Positions 1-7,489 of a stretch of DNA of 64,000 nucleotides are shown one piece after another. The translations under genes and the position numbers were made by a program. The notes under the pieces are model-generated. The model was given only the letters and a program-made list of their open reading frames with translations. It did not search any database and had not been told where the DNA came from. Source of the stretch: Exiguobacterium sp. J17977 (GTDB taxonomy: Bacteria > Bacillota > Bacilli > Exiguobacteriales > Exiguobacteriaceae); the NCBI RefSeq assembly GCF_018616375.1, contig NZ_JAEQBB010000006.1, forward strand, positions 124,001-188,000, read 5' to 3'. The stretch's first letter is position 1. Every line of letters starts with the position of its first letter.

Positions 1-2
1 TT

Positions 3-1070
3 TTATTCCAACTGCTCCCGCTCTCGCTCGGATGGAAAGACACGGTCGGAATCGAGTTATCACGGACGCTGTTCTGGTATTTCGGTCACCCACTCGTCTA
101 TTTCTGGCTCATGCCGGCCTATATCGTCTGGTATACCGTCGTCCCGAAAGTCATCGGCGGGAAAATTTTCTCGGATGCGCTCGCCCGGATGGCGTTCCTG
201 TTGTTCCTCCTGTTCTCGTTCCCGGTCGGATTCCACCACCAGTTGACGGAACCAGGGATTGAACCGTTCTGGAAGTTCGTTCAAGTCATCTTGACGTTCC
301 TCGTCGTCATCCCATCGTTCATGACAGCGTTCTCGCTGTTTGCGACGTTCGAGCTGCGCGGCCGTGCACTCGGGGCTCGTGGTCTATTCGGTTGGATCAA
401 GAAGATGCCGTATGGGGATGTCCGTTTCCTCGCGCCATTCGTCGGCATGTTGTTCTTCATTCCGGCCGGAGCCGGTGGGATCATCAACGCCTCGCACCAA
501 TTGAACGCGATGGTCCACAACACATTGTGGGTCACAGGTCATTTCCATATCACGGTCGGGACGGCCGTCGCCTTGACGTTCTTCGGAACGGCATATTGGC
601 TCGTGCCGGTATTGCGCGGTCGGACCCTCACGAAAGCGATGAATCGAATCGGATTGATTCAAACAGGAACGTGGGCGTTCGGAATGTCGATCATGTCTTA
701 CGCTATGCACATCTCGGGCCTTCAAGGTAACCCGCGTCGGACTGGTCCGGCGACATACTTCTCAGATGCGCTCACGCGCGAATGGATTCCATACCACATC
801 GCCATGGCGATTGGCGGGACAATTCTGTTGATCTCGGTCCTCATCTTCGTCTATTCGATGTTCAACTTGTCATTTCTCGCCCCGAAAGGAGAAGAGGAGT
901 TCCCGCTCGCCGAGACAGAGGAGGCGGCGATGGAGACACCGCGTTTCTTCGAGAACTGGAAGCTTTGGATTACGGTCACGTTCGTTTTGATTGCCTTTGC
1001 CTACACGATTCCGATTTGGCATTTGATTGAGAGTGCGCCGCCGGGAGCGAAAGGTTGGGTGCTCTGGTAA
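3..1070 (+). CDS. cbaA: ba3-type cytochrome c oxidase subunit I, 5' end outside window
   Basis: Catalytic heme-copper subunit of a terminal oxidase in the cytoplasmic membrane, reducing O2 with electrons from cytochrome c. The reading frame is open from base 3, so the start lies upstream. Visible motifs are the GHPLVYFWL segment (CuB histidine and its nearby tyrosine, about nt 90-120), HHQ (the other two CuB histidines, nt 234-239) and GHFHI (heme ligands, nt 537-551). The spacing and the HHQ..PGI and GAGGI.NAS context match the Thermus/Geobacillus ba3 branch rather than the aa3 type. At least seven hydrophobic helices follow. A terminator comes directly after the stop. The other oxidase subunits must lie upstream. 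Family is certain; the cbaA symbol is by analogy. Confidence 0.9.
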   Translation, partial: LFQLLPLSLGWKDTVGIELSRTLFWYFGHPLVYFWLMPAYIVWYTVVPKVIGGKIFSDALARMAFLLFLLFSFPVGFHHQLTEPGIEPFWKFVQVILTFLVVIPSFMTAFSLFATFELRGRALGARGLFGWIKKMPYGDVRFLAPFVGMLFFIPAGAGGIINASHQLNAMVHNTLWVTGHFHITVGTAVALTFFGTAYWLVPVLRGRTLTKAMNRIGLIQTGTWAFGMSIMSYAMHISGLQGNPRRTGPATYFSDALTREWIPYHIAMAIGGTILLISVLIFVYSMFNLSFLAPKGEEEFPLAETEEAAMETPRFFENWKLWITVTFVLIAFAYTIPIWHLIESAPPGAKGWVLW

Positions 1071-1073
1071 ACT

Positions 1074-1104
1074 AAAATCAGTCCTCTAGTAGGGCTGATT
1101 TTTT
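1074..1104 (+). terminator. Rho-independent terminator after oxidase gene
   Basis: A 12-bp stem (AAAATCAGTCCT with AGGGCTGATTTT, one G-T pair) ends in a T-run and closes the oxidase operon. Confidence 0.85.
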
Positions 1105-1123
1105 CATGTGGGGAGATGGAAAG

Positions 1124-1729
1124 ATGGAGCAACTACGAGCAATCATTCACCGTGCATATACCAAACGCGAGCCAGACCGCCCTTTTCTCGTCGCCATTGA
1201 CGGGTTGAGCGGGGCGGGGAAGACGACGCTAGTCGAACAACTGCGCGGGATTGCAAAGAATGAAGTGGTGTTACATATCGACGACTTTATCGTCGAGCGG
1301 TACCGGCGTTACGAGACGGAACAGTCGGAGGCGATGGAGTATTATGAACTCCAATGGGACATCGACTTGCTCGTAGAGACGTTGTTCAAGCCGCTTCGGG
1401 AAGGACAGACGAATCTGACGTTGCCGTATTATGAGCGAGACCGGGACGAAATCGTCATGCGTCCACTCGAGGTTGCAGTCGACGCGCTCATCCTGATTGA
1501 AGGCATTTTTTTACTCCGTGACGAATGGCGCGCTTACTTCGATTATGTCGTTTATCTCGACTGTCCGCAGGAGGTCCGGTATAAACGTGTCCTGAATCGG
1601 GATACGTATATCGGGAACTTGTCAGAGCGACTCGCCAAGTACGAACGCCGGTATTGGCCGGGAGAAGCTCACTATCTCGAAACGGTCGACCCAAAAAGTC
1701 ACGCCGATCATACCGTTGAAGCTGATTGA
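1124..1729 (+). CDS. Uridine kinase-like P-loop NTPase
   Basis: About 201 residues. A Walker A motif (GLSGAGKTT, residues 27-35) sits near the N-terminus. It is followed by HIDDF, a Walker-B-like strand ending in IEGIFL, and a CPQEVRYKRVLNRD segment typical of the uridine kinase/phosphoribulokinase group, so it is probably a cytosolic nucleoside or small-metabolite kinase. An in-frame ATG lies 18 bases upstream, but GGGGAG is well spaced only for the ATG at 1124, so I chose that start. The gene stands alone between two terminators. The true substrate cannot be read from the sequence. Confidence 0.7.
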   Translation: MEQLRAIIHRAYTKREPDRPFLVAIDGLSGAGKTTLVEQLRGIAKNEVVLHIDDFIVERYRRYETEQSEAMEYYELQWDIDLLVETLFKPLREGQTNLTLPYYERDRDEIVMRPLEVAVDALILIEGIFLLRDEWRAYFDYVVYLDCPQEVRYKRVLNRDTYIGNLSERLAKYERRYWPGEAHYLETVDPKSHADHTVEAD

Positions 1730-1759
1730 CGCATCCATTTACAGGAGGATGCGTTTTTA
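1729..1759 (+). terminator. Terminator after kinase gene
   Basis: ACGCATCC pairs with GGATGCGT and is followed by TTTTT. The stem begins at the stop codon of the kinase gene. Confidence 0.85.
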
Positions 1760-1774
1760 TTTTGGAAAAAACTG

Positions 1775-1838
1775 TTGACTCCATTAGTGTACTATGGTGA
1801 TAATACAGTTAGATAGTGTATTAGTCGCATCATACACT
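1775..1838 (+). promoter_or_regulatory. Promoter and twin operator of the ytrA-like operon
   Basis: TTGACT (1775-1780) and GATAAT (1799-1804) form a sigma-A-type promoter with an 18-bp spacer. Two 24-bp inverted repeats of the same design, AGTGTA...TACA(G/C)T, lie at 1786-1809 (over the -10 region) and 1815-1838 (just downstream). They start 29 bp apart. AGTGTA/TACACT half-sites are typical of YtrA-type GntR operators, so autorepression by the next gene is the likely function. Confidence 0.75.
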
Positions 1839-1853
1839 TAGAGAGGTGACAAC

Positions 1854-2246
1854 ATGATCATACAATTCAACACGAGAGCCCCGGTTTACATTCAAGTCGT
1901 CGATTACTTCAAAAAGAAGATGGCGCTTGGCGAACTGCAGGCGGGCGAAGAGATGCCGTCGCGACGCGAGCTCGCGACCGAACTGAAAATCAATCCGAAC
2001 ACCGTCCAAAAGGCGTTCAAGGAAATGGAGGAACAACAATTGATTACGACCGAACGGAACCGTCCGAGCCGCGTGACGACCGATGAGCATGTCTTGAAAC
2101 GCATCCGCACGGAACTTGTCGATGAGGCGGTCGCCGTCTTCGTCGAATCGATTCAAGAACTTGACGTCACGATGGATGAGCTTGTCGATAAAATCAAACG
2201 ACAATACGGAGAGGGGAATCTCGATGATCGAAGTACTGGGAGTTAA
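1854..2246 (+). CDS. GntR-family (YtrA subfamily) transcriptional regulator
   Basis: A 130-residue DNA-binding protein. Residues about 8-75 form a GntR winged helix (PVYIQVVDYFKKKM, MPSRRELA, INPNTVQKAFKEME), followed by a short helical C-terminus without an effector domain. This is the architecture of the YtrA subfamily, whose members control neighbouring ABC transporters and answer to cell-wall-active antibiotics in B. subtilis. It overlaps the ABC ATPase gene by 23 bp, so the two are translated together. Two matching inverted repeats in its promoter argue for autoregulation. The inducer is unknown. Confidence 0.9.
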   Translation: MIIQFNTRAPVYIQVVDYFKKKMALGELQAGEEMPSRRELATELKINPNTVQKAFKEMEEQQLITTERNRPSRVTTDEHVLKRIRTELVDEAVAVFVESIQELDVTMDELVDKIKRQYGEGNLDDRSTGS

Positions 2247-2904
2247 GAAACGCTACCGCAAAAAACAAGTCATCGAAGACGTGTCGTTCACGGCCCAAAA
2301 AGGGGAAATCACGTGTTTGATCGGATTGAACGGTACTGGGAAATCTACGATTTTAAAAGGCATCATGGGACTGACGCCGTTCGACAAGGGAACGGTGCTC
2401 GTCGACGGCAAACCGATTGATTTGAATCGCGTTGCGTTCGTACCGGACCATTCGACATTCCCGATTCACTTCACGATTGAGCAGTGCGAAGCGTTCATGC
2501 GCGACTTTTATCCGATGTTCGACCCGAAATTGTTCGCCCGCCTCGTCGACGAGTTCAAGCTGTTCCCGGAGGACAAGTTGAGCGAGCTTTCGAAAGGGAC
2601 GCTCGCCAAAGTGAACTTGGCGCTCGGCATCGCCCAAGACCCGGACTATTTGTTGCTCGACGAACCGTTCTCGGGGATCGACGTGTTCTCGAAAGAACAG
2701 ATCGTCGAGTTGTTCTCGAGCGATTTGATGGAAGACCGCGGTGTGTTGATCACGACGCACGAGATTGACGATATCGAATACTTGGTCGACAAGGCCGTCC
2801 TCTTGAACCGCGGTCGGATCGTCCGCGAGTTCGACGTCGAGGACGTCCGCTTCATTCATGGGAAGTCGATCGTCGACGTCATGAGAGAGGAGTATGGCGC
2901 ATGA
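2224..2904 (+). CDS. ABC transporter ATP-binding protein (YtrB-like)
   Basis: A 226-residue nucleotide-binding subunit. It has Walker A GLNGTGKST (residues 34-42), a degenerate signature LSKGTLAKV in place of LSGGQ, Walker B LLLDEP, and an H-loop histidine in TTHE. The degenerate signature is common in ABC-2/antibiotic-export ATPases. The ATG at 2224 follows GGAGAGGGG at 2208-2216; an upstream in-frame ATG inside the regulator gene has no such site. Its partner is the following membrane protein (4-bp overlap). Together they probably form an exporter or envelope-stress transporter controlled by the GntR regulator. Confidence 0.88.
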   Translation: MIEVLGVKKRYRKKQVIEDVSFTAQKGEITCLIGLNGTGKSTILKGIMGLTPFDKGTVLVDGKPIDLNRVAFVPDHSTFPIHFTIEQCEAFMRDFYPMFDPKLFARLVDEFKLFPEDKLSELSKGTLAKVNLALGIAQDPDYLLLDEPFSGIDVFSKEQIVELFSSDLMEDRGVLITTHEIDDIEYLVDKAVLLNRGRIVREFDVEDVRFIHGKSIVDVMREEYGA

Positions 2905-3707
2905 ATCTATTGAAACTACTCGGATGGGAAGTCGAGCGGATGACGAAACCGTATCTCATCTTAATCACATTGCTCGTCGTCACGCAGTTCGCATGGCTCG
3001 GTATCTTCTTATGGAGCGAGACGAACATGTATGAAGAGATGCGTCGTACCGGAACGCCGGATTATGTCATGGCGTTCGGAAATTATATCGGCGGGACGCC
3101 TTTCATCTTGTCGATCGGCGTGGCCGTCGCCGCGATGTTGCTCTATAGTTTTTGGATTTGGTACCGCGACTTCCAAGGACGCGGGACGTTCATGATGCGG
3201 CTGTTGCTCATGCCGCAACAACGGATGCTCGTCTTCGGAGCGAAGCTCGCGACGATGATGTTGATGGTGCTCGGCCTCTTATCGGTCCAATGGATTGCGC
3301 TCAAACTTCAATACATAGCGTTCACCGGCTGGTTCGATTCCCAGATGGTTCCCGTGAGCGGTACGTTCGAACAGGCGATTCGCTTCGATGGGGCGCTCTC
3401 CGTCATGTATCCCGCCTCATTCGTCAATTTTCTAATTCATCAAGTGCTGATTGTGCTCGTCATCTTGTTCATCTTTGCGTTCGTGTTGATAGAACGGAGT
3501 CTATGGCAACGGACGTTATGGGCGCCGGTCCTTGCGCTCGTCATGCTCGGGACGCTGCTTCTCGTTCCTATGATGGCATTCTATTTTCTAGAAAACCGGT
3601 TGTTCATGGACGAGTTGATGCTTGTGATCGGCATCGGGTTAGTGGCATGGATGATAGCGACGATATGGATTGGTCGTCGCTATTTGACGAAGAAACTAAG
3701 TGTGTGA
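2901..3707 (+). CDS. ABC transporter membrane protein (ABC-2-like permease)
   Basis: A 268-residue membrane protein with about six hydrophobic helices (near residues 17-37, 68-90, 108-130, 168-200, 207-230 and 240-258). A large extracytoplasmic segment lies between helices 1 and 2. It overlaps the ATPase stop codon (ATGA) and is the obvious membrane partner of that subunit. It shows the general look of ABC-2 or YtrC/D permeases, but no diagnostic motif is visible. The substrate is unknown. Confidence 0.75.
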   Translation: MNLLKLLGWEVERMTKPYLILITLLVVTQFAWLGIFLWSETNMYEEMRRTGTPDYVMAFGNYIGGTPFILSIGVAVAAMLLYSFWIWYRDFQGRGTFMMRLLLMPQQRMLVFGAKLATMMLMVLGLLSVQWIALKLQYIAFTGWFDSQMVPVSGTFEQAIRFDGALSVMYPASFVNFLIHQVLIVLVILFIFAFVLIERSLWQRTLWAPVLALVMLGTLLLVPMMAFYFLENRLFMDELMLVIGIGLVAWMIATIWIGRRYLTKKLSV

Positions 3708-3717
3708 GGTGGAACGT

Positions 3718-4818
3718 ATGAAACGAATGTGGAATGTGGCCGCGCTCGGCGCGGTCGTCGTCATTGGCCTCGGGACGTTTGCTGTCGATATGCGGGAGAC
3801 GAAAGCCGAGTGGGAGTTGGCCGTCACGTCGAATCCGGAGATTTGGGAAGAGCAGACGGTGAGCGTCTATTACCAGACAGAGGAAGGCGGCAATGAACGT
3901 TTCGAGTTGACGACCGATGGAAGTCGTGTGACGACCAATTCGAGTTACATCGAACAGGCGTTGGCGTATGACGACGAGGTCGATGCGTCCGTGCGCGGAT
4001 TTTATCGACAGCTCTCTGGTCTGACGTTCGTGCAGTCGATCCGGACGCCTGACGGCTATATCGGGGTCGGACAGAATGGCAACAAAGAGATTGCAGTGTT
4101 CCGTTTTGACGGACAGGACGTGACCAAACACGTTTTCGGGAAAGACGTCAACGGTTCGACGGAAATCATGAATGGCCTTTGGGCGGGTTTGTTTGTCCAT
4201 GAAGGTGACATACACGTCATCTATCGCAACGGATACGGGACAAATTCAGAAACGAAAATCGCCAGGTTCGATGAAGATGCGAAACAGATCACGATGGAAA
4301 GCTTGGAGCTAGGAGACGAGGCGATTTCGACTGTAAGAGGAACTTCCTGGGCATTTCGTCCTTATATGGCGACGATTGCCGCTGACAATCGATTCATCCC
4401 GGTTGGCATGACCGAACAGACGACCGTCACCGAAGGAGGAGAATCATATGTTAGCGAGCAGGACAAAATTGGGGTTTACGCATACGATGTGGATACGAAG
4501 CAAGTGATTGAATTGACGCCGGACGGAGACATGTGGAATGCGACCGTCTATGAGGATCGATTGATCGCCTTGCAGGAAGACGGGACCGAACTGGTCGTCG
4601 ATTTGAAGACCGGGAAGCAATCGACGCGTCAAGTCATCGATGGTTCGGTCGGCACGACGTCATACGTCGGTGACCACCTGTATCACGCGCGCCCGACGAC
4701 AGACGGGGCCGTCATCGACGTCTATCAAGATGGGGAAGCCATCTCGAGCGCCGTCGTGAAAGCGACGAACGATGAGGCGAAAGCGTTGGTGTCCGACACG
4801 GAGTATTATATGGAATAA
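3718..4818 (+). CDS. Membrane-anchored beta-propeller-like protein of the ytr-like operon
   Basis: 366 residues. One N-terminal hydrophobic helix (residues about 5-24, no lipobox cysteine) is followed by an extracytoplasmic, strand-rich domain. That domain has recurring patterns such as GYIGVGQNGNKEIAVFRFDG and GDIHVIYRNG, which suggest WD40/YncE-like propeller blades. The ATG at 3718 has AGGTGG six bases upstream; a GTG at 3700 does not. It is the last gene of the GntR-ABC operon, so it may bind substrate or sense the envelope outside the cell. I do not recognise a named family. The fold assignment is inference. Confidence 0.6.
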   Translation: MKRMWNVAALGAVVVIGLGTFAVDMRETKAEWELAVTSNPEIWEEQTVSVYYQTEEGGNERFELTTDGSRVTTNSSYIEQALAYDDEVDASVRGFYRQLSGLTFVQSIRTPDGYIGVGQNGNKEIAVFRFDGQDVTKHVFGKDVNGSTEIMNGLWAGLFVHEGDIHVIYRNGYGTNSETKIARFDEDAKQITMESLELGDEAISTVRGTSWAFRPYMATIAADNRFIPVGMTEQTTVTEGGESYVSEQDKIGVYAYDVDTKQVIELTPDGDMWNATVYEDRLIALQEDGTELVVDLKTGKQSTRQVIDGSVGTTSYVGDHLYHARPTTDGAVIDVYQDGEAISSAVVKATNDEAKALVSDTEYYME

Positions 4819-4819
4819 C

Positions 4820-4854
4820 AAATAACCGAGAGGCGGCCGCCTCTCGGTTATTTT
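4820..4854. terminator. Bidirectional terminator, perfect 17-bp stem
   Basis: AAATAACCGAGAGGCGG is followed directly by its exact reverse complement, with A- and T-runs on the two sides. It serves both the ytr-like operon and the convergent helicase operon. The minus-strand stop codon (4848-4850) lies inside it. Confidence 0.92.
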
Positions 4855-5489
4855 GATGGTTTCGGGACGATGACCCCGTCTTCCAAGTCGAGCAACATGT
4901 CAATCAGTTCCGCACAAAATTCCGGGAACTGGTCGAGGAACGCACCCGGACCGACCTCGTCGGTGAAGTCGATATACAAGTCTGACACGTTGCCGGCCAT
5001 CTTCGCCGGGAGGGCGAGGAACGCCGACCCGAAACGCCAGCTGCCTCGGATATCGAGCAGCTTGCCGAGCATAACGTCGCCGACCTCGCGCTTTTCGGGG
5101 AGGTTGACGCGATACGTCTCTTTCGTCTCCCAGTCGCGTAAGCCGTCCTCGGTCACTTCAAACACCGAACAACGCGGAACCGCCAAGCCGCGGAGCGCGT
5201 GATACAAGGCCGGGGACATGTCGGCTTTTTGATCCGCCAAATAGCGGCCGTGCGGTGTCATCCCGTCCTCGTCCGTCTCAAAGAAGACGGCCCAGTCGAT
5301 GAACAGGTCGCGGAATAGCTCGGCGTCTTTCAACTGCCACGTGCCTTCCGAGGCGATCTCTTGAATATAGTTCGTCCAATGTGTACTGCGCGCGAGCGCG
5401 GCTTGCTCATACAACTTTTTCAGCTCGGCCAGCAATTCGGACTCTTCTACAAGCAAAGGGAATGGAATTACTTTCCGGTCTTTTTTCAT
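4848..5489 (-). CDS. Uncharacterised protein co-translated with YfmL-like helicase
   Basis: A 213-residue soluble, acidic protein. It has a helical N-terminal half (residues 10-60) and a C-terminal half rich in aromatic and acidic residues (DIRGSWRFGSAFLALP, YIDFTDEVGPGAFLDQFPEF). No signal peptide, membrane helix or catalytic motif is visible. I do not recognise the family. It overlaps the helicase gene by 4 bp (ATGA) on the minus strand, so it is made with the helicase and may be a helicase partner or share a role in ribosome or RNA metabolism. That is guilt by association only. Confidence 0.65.
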   Translation of the reverse strand: MKKDRKVIPFPLLVEESELLAELKKLYEQAALARSTHWTNYIQEIASEGTWQLKDAELFRDLFIDWAVFFETDEDGMTPHGRYLADQKADMSPALYHALRGLAVPRCSVFEVTEDGLRDWETKETYRVNLPEKREVGDVMLGKLLDIRGSWRFGSAFLALPAKMAGNVSDLYIDFTDEVGPGAFLDQFPEFCAELIDMLLDLEDGVIVPKPSK

Positions 5490-6652
5490 CGGCGTGGTCC
5501 TCGTTTGTTCGCAGGGCGCTTCACGACCGGCGGTTTGTCCTCGATGCGTTTCTCGATGACATCGCCACGATAAATCTCGAGTTCTTTCAATTCGACGCCG
5601 AGTTGGCGGGCGAACGATTTCAAATGCGTCAAGTCTTCATCCGTCACGAGCGAGAGCACGGTCCCGGCTGCATTCCCGCGTGCCGTCCGGCCCGAGCGGT
5701 GAATGAAGTCGTCAATCGACTCTGGCAAATCGAAGTGGACGACGTGCGTCACTTCTTCGATGTCGAGTCCACGGGCGGCGAGACCGGTCGTGATGAGGAG
5801 TGGATAGTCGCCTTTGCGGAATTCACGGAGCGTTTCCACGCGTTCGCGTTTTCCTTTTAGGCTGTCGAGCATCCGGTAGTTCACTTTCATTTTGTCGAGC
5901 TCGCCTCGGAGTGGCGGCAAGAATGAACGGTTGTTGATGAACGCGAGTGCTTTGACGCCATTGACGTGTGACAAACGACGAAGCAATTCCGGCTTATAGC
6001 GGCGTGTCGTCAACATGTAGCCGTACGTCACTTGACTGCTCACGGCCCGTTCGATTTTGACGTGTGCCGGTTCGTTCAAGAATGGGGCCGCCCATGCTTG
6101 AAGCGTGTCTGTGAGCGTCGCCGAGACGAGGGCGATTTGATGTTCGTGCGCCGTGTGCTTGATGATGCGTTCGGCAGCTTCTGTCAATCCACTGTCGATG
6201 ATTTGGTCAGCTTCATCGAGGACGATCGTGTGCGTCTCATGAAGCTTCAATTTTTTCTTGTCGATCAATTCGACGAGTCGGCCCGGTGTCCCGACAATCA
6301 AATGCGGCTTTTTCTTCAAGCGATCGATTTGACGCTTCAATTCGACACCACCGATAAATGAAGCGATGCGGACATCACCTTTCTCGGTGAAGCGTTGCGC
6401 GACCGTTTGAATCTGCATGACGAGCTCACGCGTCGGTGCGACGATGACGACTTGAATCCGGTCGTTCGAGGCGTCGATTTTTTCAATGGCAGGTAACAAA
6501 TAAGCGAGCGTCTTCCCGGTACCGGTCGGGGCTTCGATGGTGACGTCTTTACCGTCCAACAGAAGCGGGAACGCTTCGGCTTGGACCGGCATTGGTTCAG
6601 TGAAGCCAAGGCGATCCCAAGCTTCGTTAATAAATGGTTTTGTAAAGTTCAT
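5486..6652 (-). CDS. yfmL: DEAD-box ATP-dependent RNA helicase (YfmL-like)
   Basis: A 388-residue RNA helicase core. In order it has a Q-motif region (F..P.PVQAEAFP), motif I APTGTGKT, Ia APTRELV, GG, Ib TPGRL, DEAD (VLDEADQ), SAT, and domain-2 motifs ITTGLAARGLDIEEV and HRSGRTAR. A short basic tail (KRPANKRGPRR) follows. Its length and lack of a long C-terminal domain fit YfmL, which in B. subtilis takes part in ribosome assembly and cold growth. It probably starts an operon with the downstream 213-residue gene. Confidence 0.88.
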   Translation of the reverse strand: MNFTKPFINEAWDRLGFTEPMPVQAEAFPLLLDGKDVTIEAPTGTGKTLAYLLPAIEKIDASNDRIQVVIVAPTRELVMQIQTVAQRFTEKGDVRIASFIGGVELKRQIDRLKKKPHLIVGTPGRLVELIDKKKLKLHETHTIVLDEADQIIDSGLTEAAERIIKHTAHEHQIALVSATLTDTLQAWAAPFLNEPAHVKIERAVSSQVTYGYMLTTRRYKPELLRRLSHVNGVKALAFINNRSFLPPLRGELDKMKVNYRMLDSLKGKRERVETLREFRKGDYPLLITTGLAARGLDIEEVTHVVHFDLPESIDDFIHRSGRTARGNAAGTVLSLVTDEDLTHLKSFARQLGVELKELEIYRGDVIEKRIEDKPPVVKRPANKRGPRR

Positions 6653-6706
6653 ATCATTTCTCCTTATCGTGGGGCAAAAACAAAGGAAGCATAAGTGCTC
6701 CCCGTT

Positions 6707-7129
6707 TTAAATATAGCGAACATGTTCCGTGTCTTGGTCGAATGAGGAGCGGAGTGTCTGTGTGTACGTCTGTCCGTCCTCGATGAGCTTGATGTGCACA
6801 TCAATGTGGTCGGCCGACGCCTCGACGCCTTCGACGGTGAAACCTTGATAGACACGATACTGCAATTCTTTCGTCAACCGTTCGTATGAGGCGAGCTCTG
6901 GATACGTCGCTGTGACGTCAATCGGGCGCGAGATGAGAGCCGCGAGCAGATTGTCGCGGTAATCGATGAAATCCTCGTTTTCGATATCGTCATCAAACCG
7001 AATCCAAAAACCTGCGTCTTCAAATTCTGTGATAAATCCATCACGTTGTTCACCGTTCGCTTCTACTTTAAGGGAGATGCGGTCACCAGCTTTCAAGTCG
7101 TGATCAGCTGTCAATAATTCGTACGTCAT
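6707..7129 (-). CDS. Uncharacterised 140-residue protein
   Basis: A small acidic soluble protein. The N-terminal part (residues about 13-55, GDRISLKVEANGEQRDGFITEFEDAG) looks like a small beta-barrel. The C-terminal part (residues 85-140) is strand-rich. No catalytic motif or membrane segment is seen, and I do not recognise the family. A GGAAGGGG-type ribosome binding site precedes the ATG on the minus strand. It lies upstream of the yfmL-like gene on the same strand, with about 55 bases between them and no clear terminator, so it may share that transcript. Confidence 0.6.
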   Translation of the reverse strand: MTYELLTADHDLKAGDRISLKVEANGEQRDGFITEFEDAGFWIRFDDDIENEDFIDYRDNLLAALISRPIDVTATYPELASYERLTKELQYRVYQGFTVEGVEASADHIDVHIKLIEDGQTYTQTLRSSFDQDTEHVRYI

Positions 7130-7211
7130 GGGAAGAACCCCTTCCTCTTCTACAATGTTCTGCCTTCATTGTGTCCGATGTAAGGCAAAAATTCAAGTTC
7201 TATCCCCGAGT

Positions 7212-7227
7212 CGTGATATACATCACA
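7212..7227. promoter_or_regulatory. FNR/CRP-type palindrome upstream of pflB
   Basis: CGTGATATACATCACA matches the TGTGA-N6-TCACA consensus with one mismatch; its core GTGAT-ATAC-ATCAC is a perfect palindrome. Such sites bind Fnr in Bacillus and activate anaerobic genes. It lies about 260 bases before the pflB start, which is far for classical activation. Confidence 0.55.
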
Positions 7228-7342
7228 CTAAAAACTGTATAAATCGTCACATCCGAATCGAGATGATACAGAATCGACTTAAATCCTATCGTGACGTGAA
7301 TTATCTGTTTCATAGTGAATGAAAAATACATTATAACAGATT

Positions 7343-7356
7343 TTAAAGCGCTTACA
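7343..7356 (-). promoter_or_regulatory. Near-consensus cre site upstream of pflB
   Basis: On the minus strand it reads TGTAAGCGCTTTAA, one base off the CcpA consensus TGWAANCGNTNWCA. It suggests carbon control of pyruvate formate-lyase. Confidence 0.5.
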
Positions 7357-7385
7357 AAAATGGCTTTACGCCAACGTTCATGAGA

Positions 7386-7403
7386 TTGTTACAACTTTCA
7401 CAA
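7386..7403. promoter_or_regulatory. Rex operator-like site before pflB
   Basis: TTGTTACAACTTTCACAA matches the redox repressor Rex consensus TTGTGA-N6-TCACAA at 11 of 12 defined positions. Rex senses the NADH/NAD+ ratio and represses fermentation genes, including pfl in other Firmicutes. The site is about 90 bases before the start codon, in the likely promoter zone. Confidence 0.6.
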
Positions 7404-7489
7404 GAATGTAAAACATAATGTTCACGTTTTCACGTACACTCAACTTATAGAAAGCACGCAGTTATCTCAACTATGAGGAGTGACCCACA

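Noticed and set aside
2116-2223. Extended start of the ABC ATPase within the regulator gene
   Set aside because: Would overlap the regulator by more than 100 bases and lacks a ribosome binding site; family N-terminus begins at 2224.
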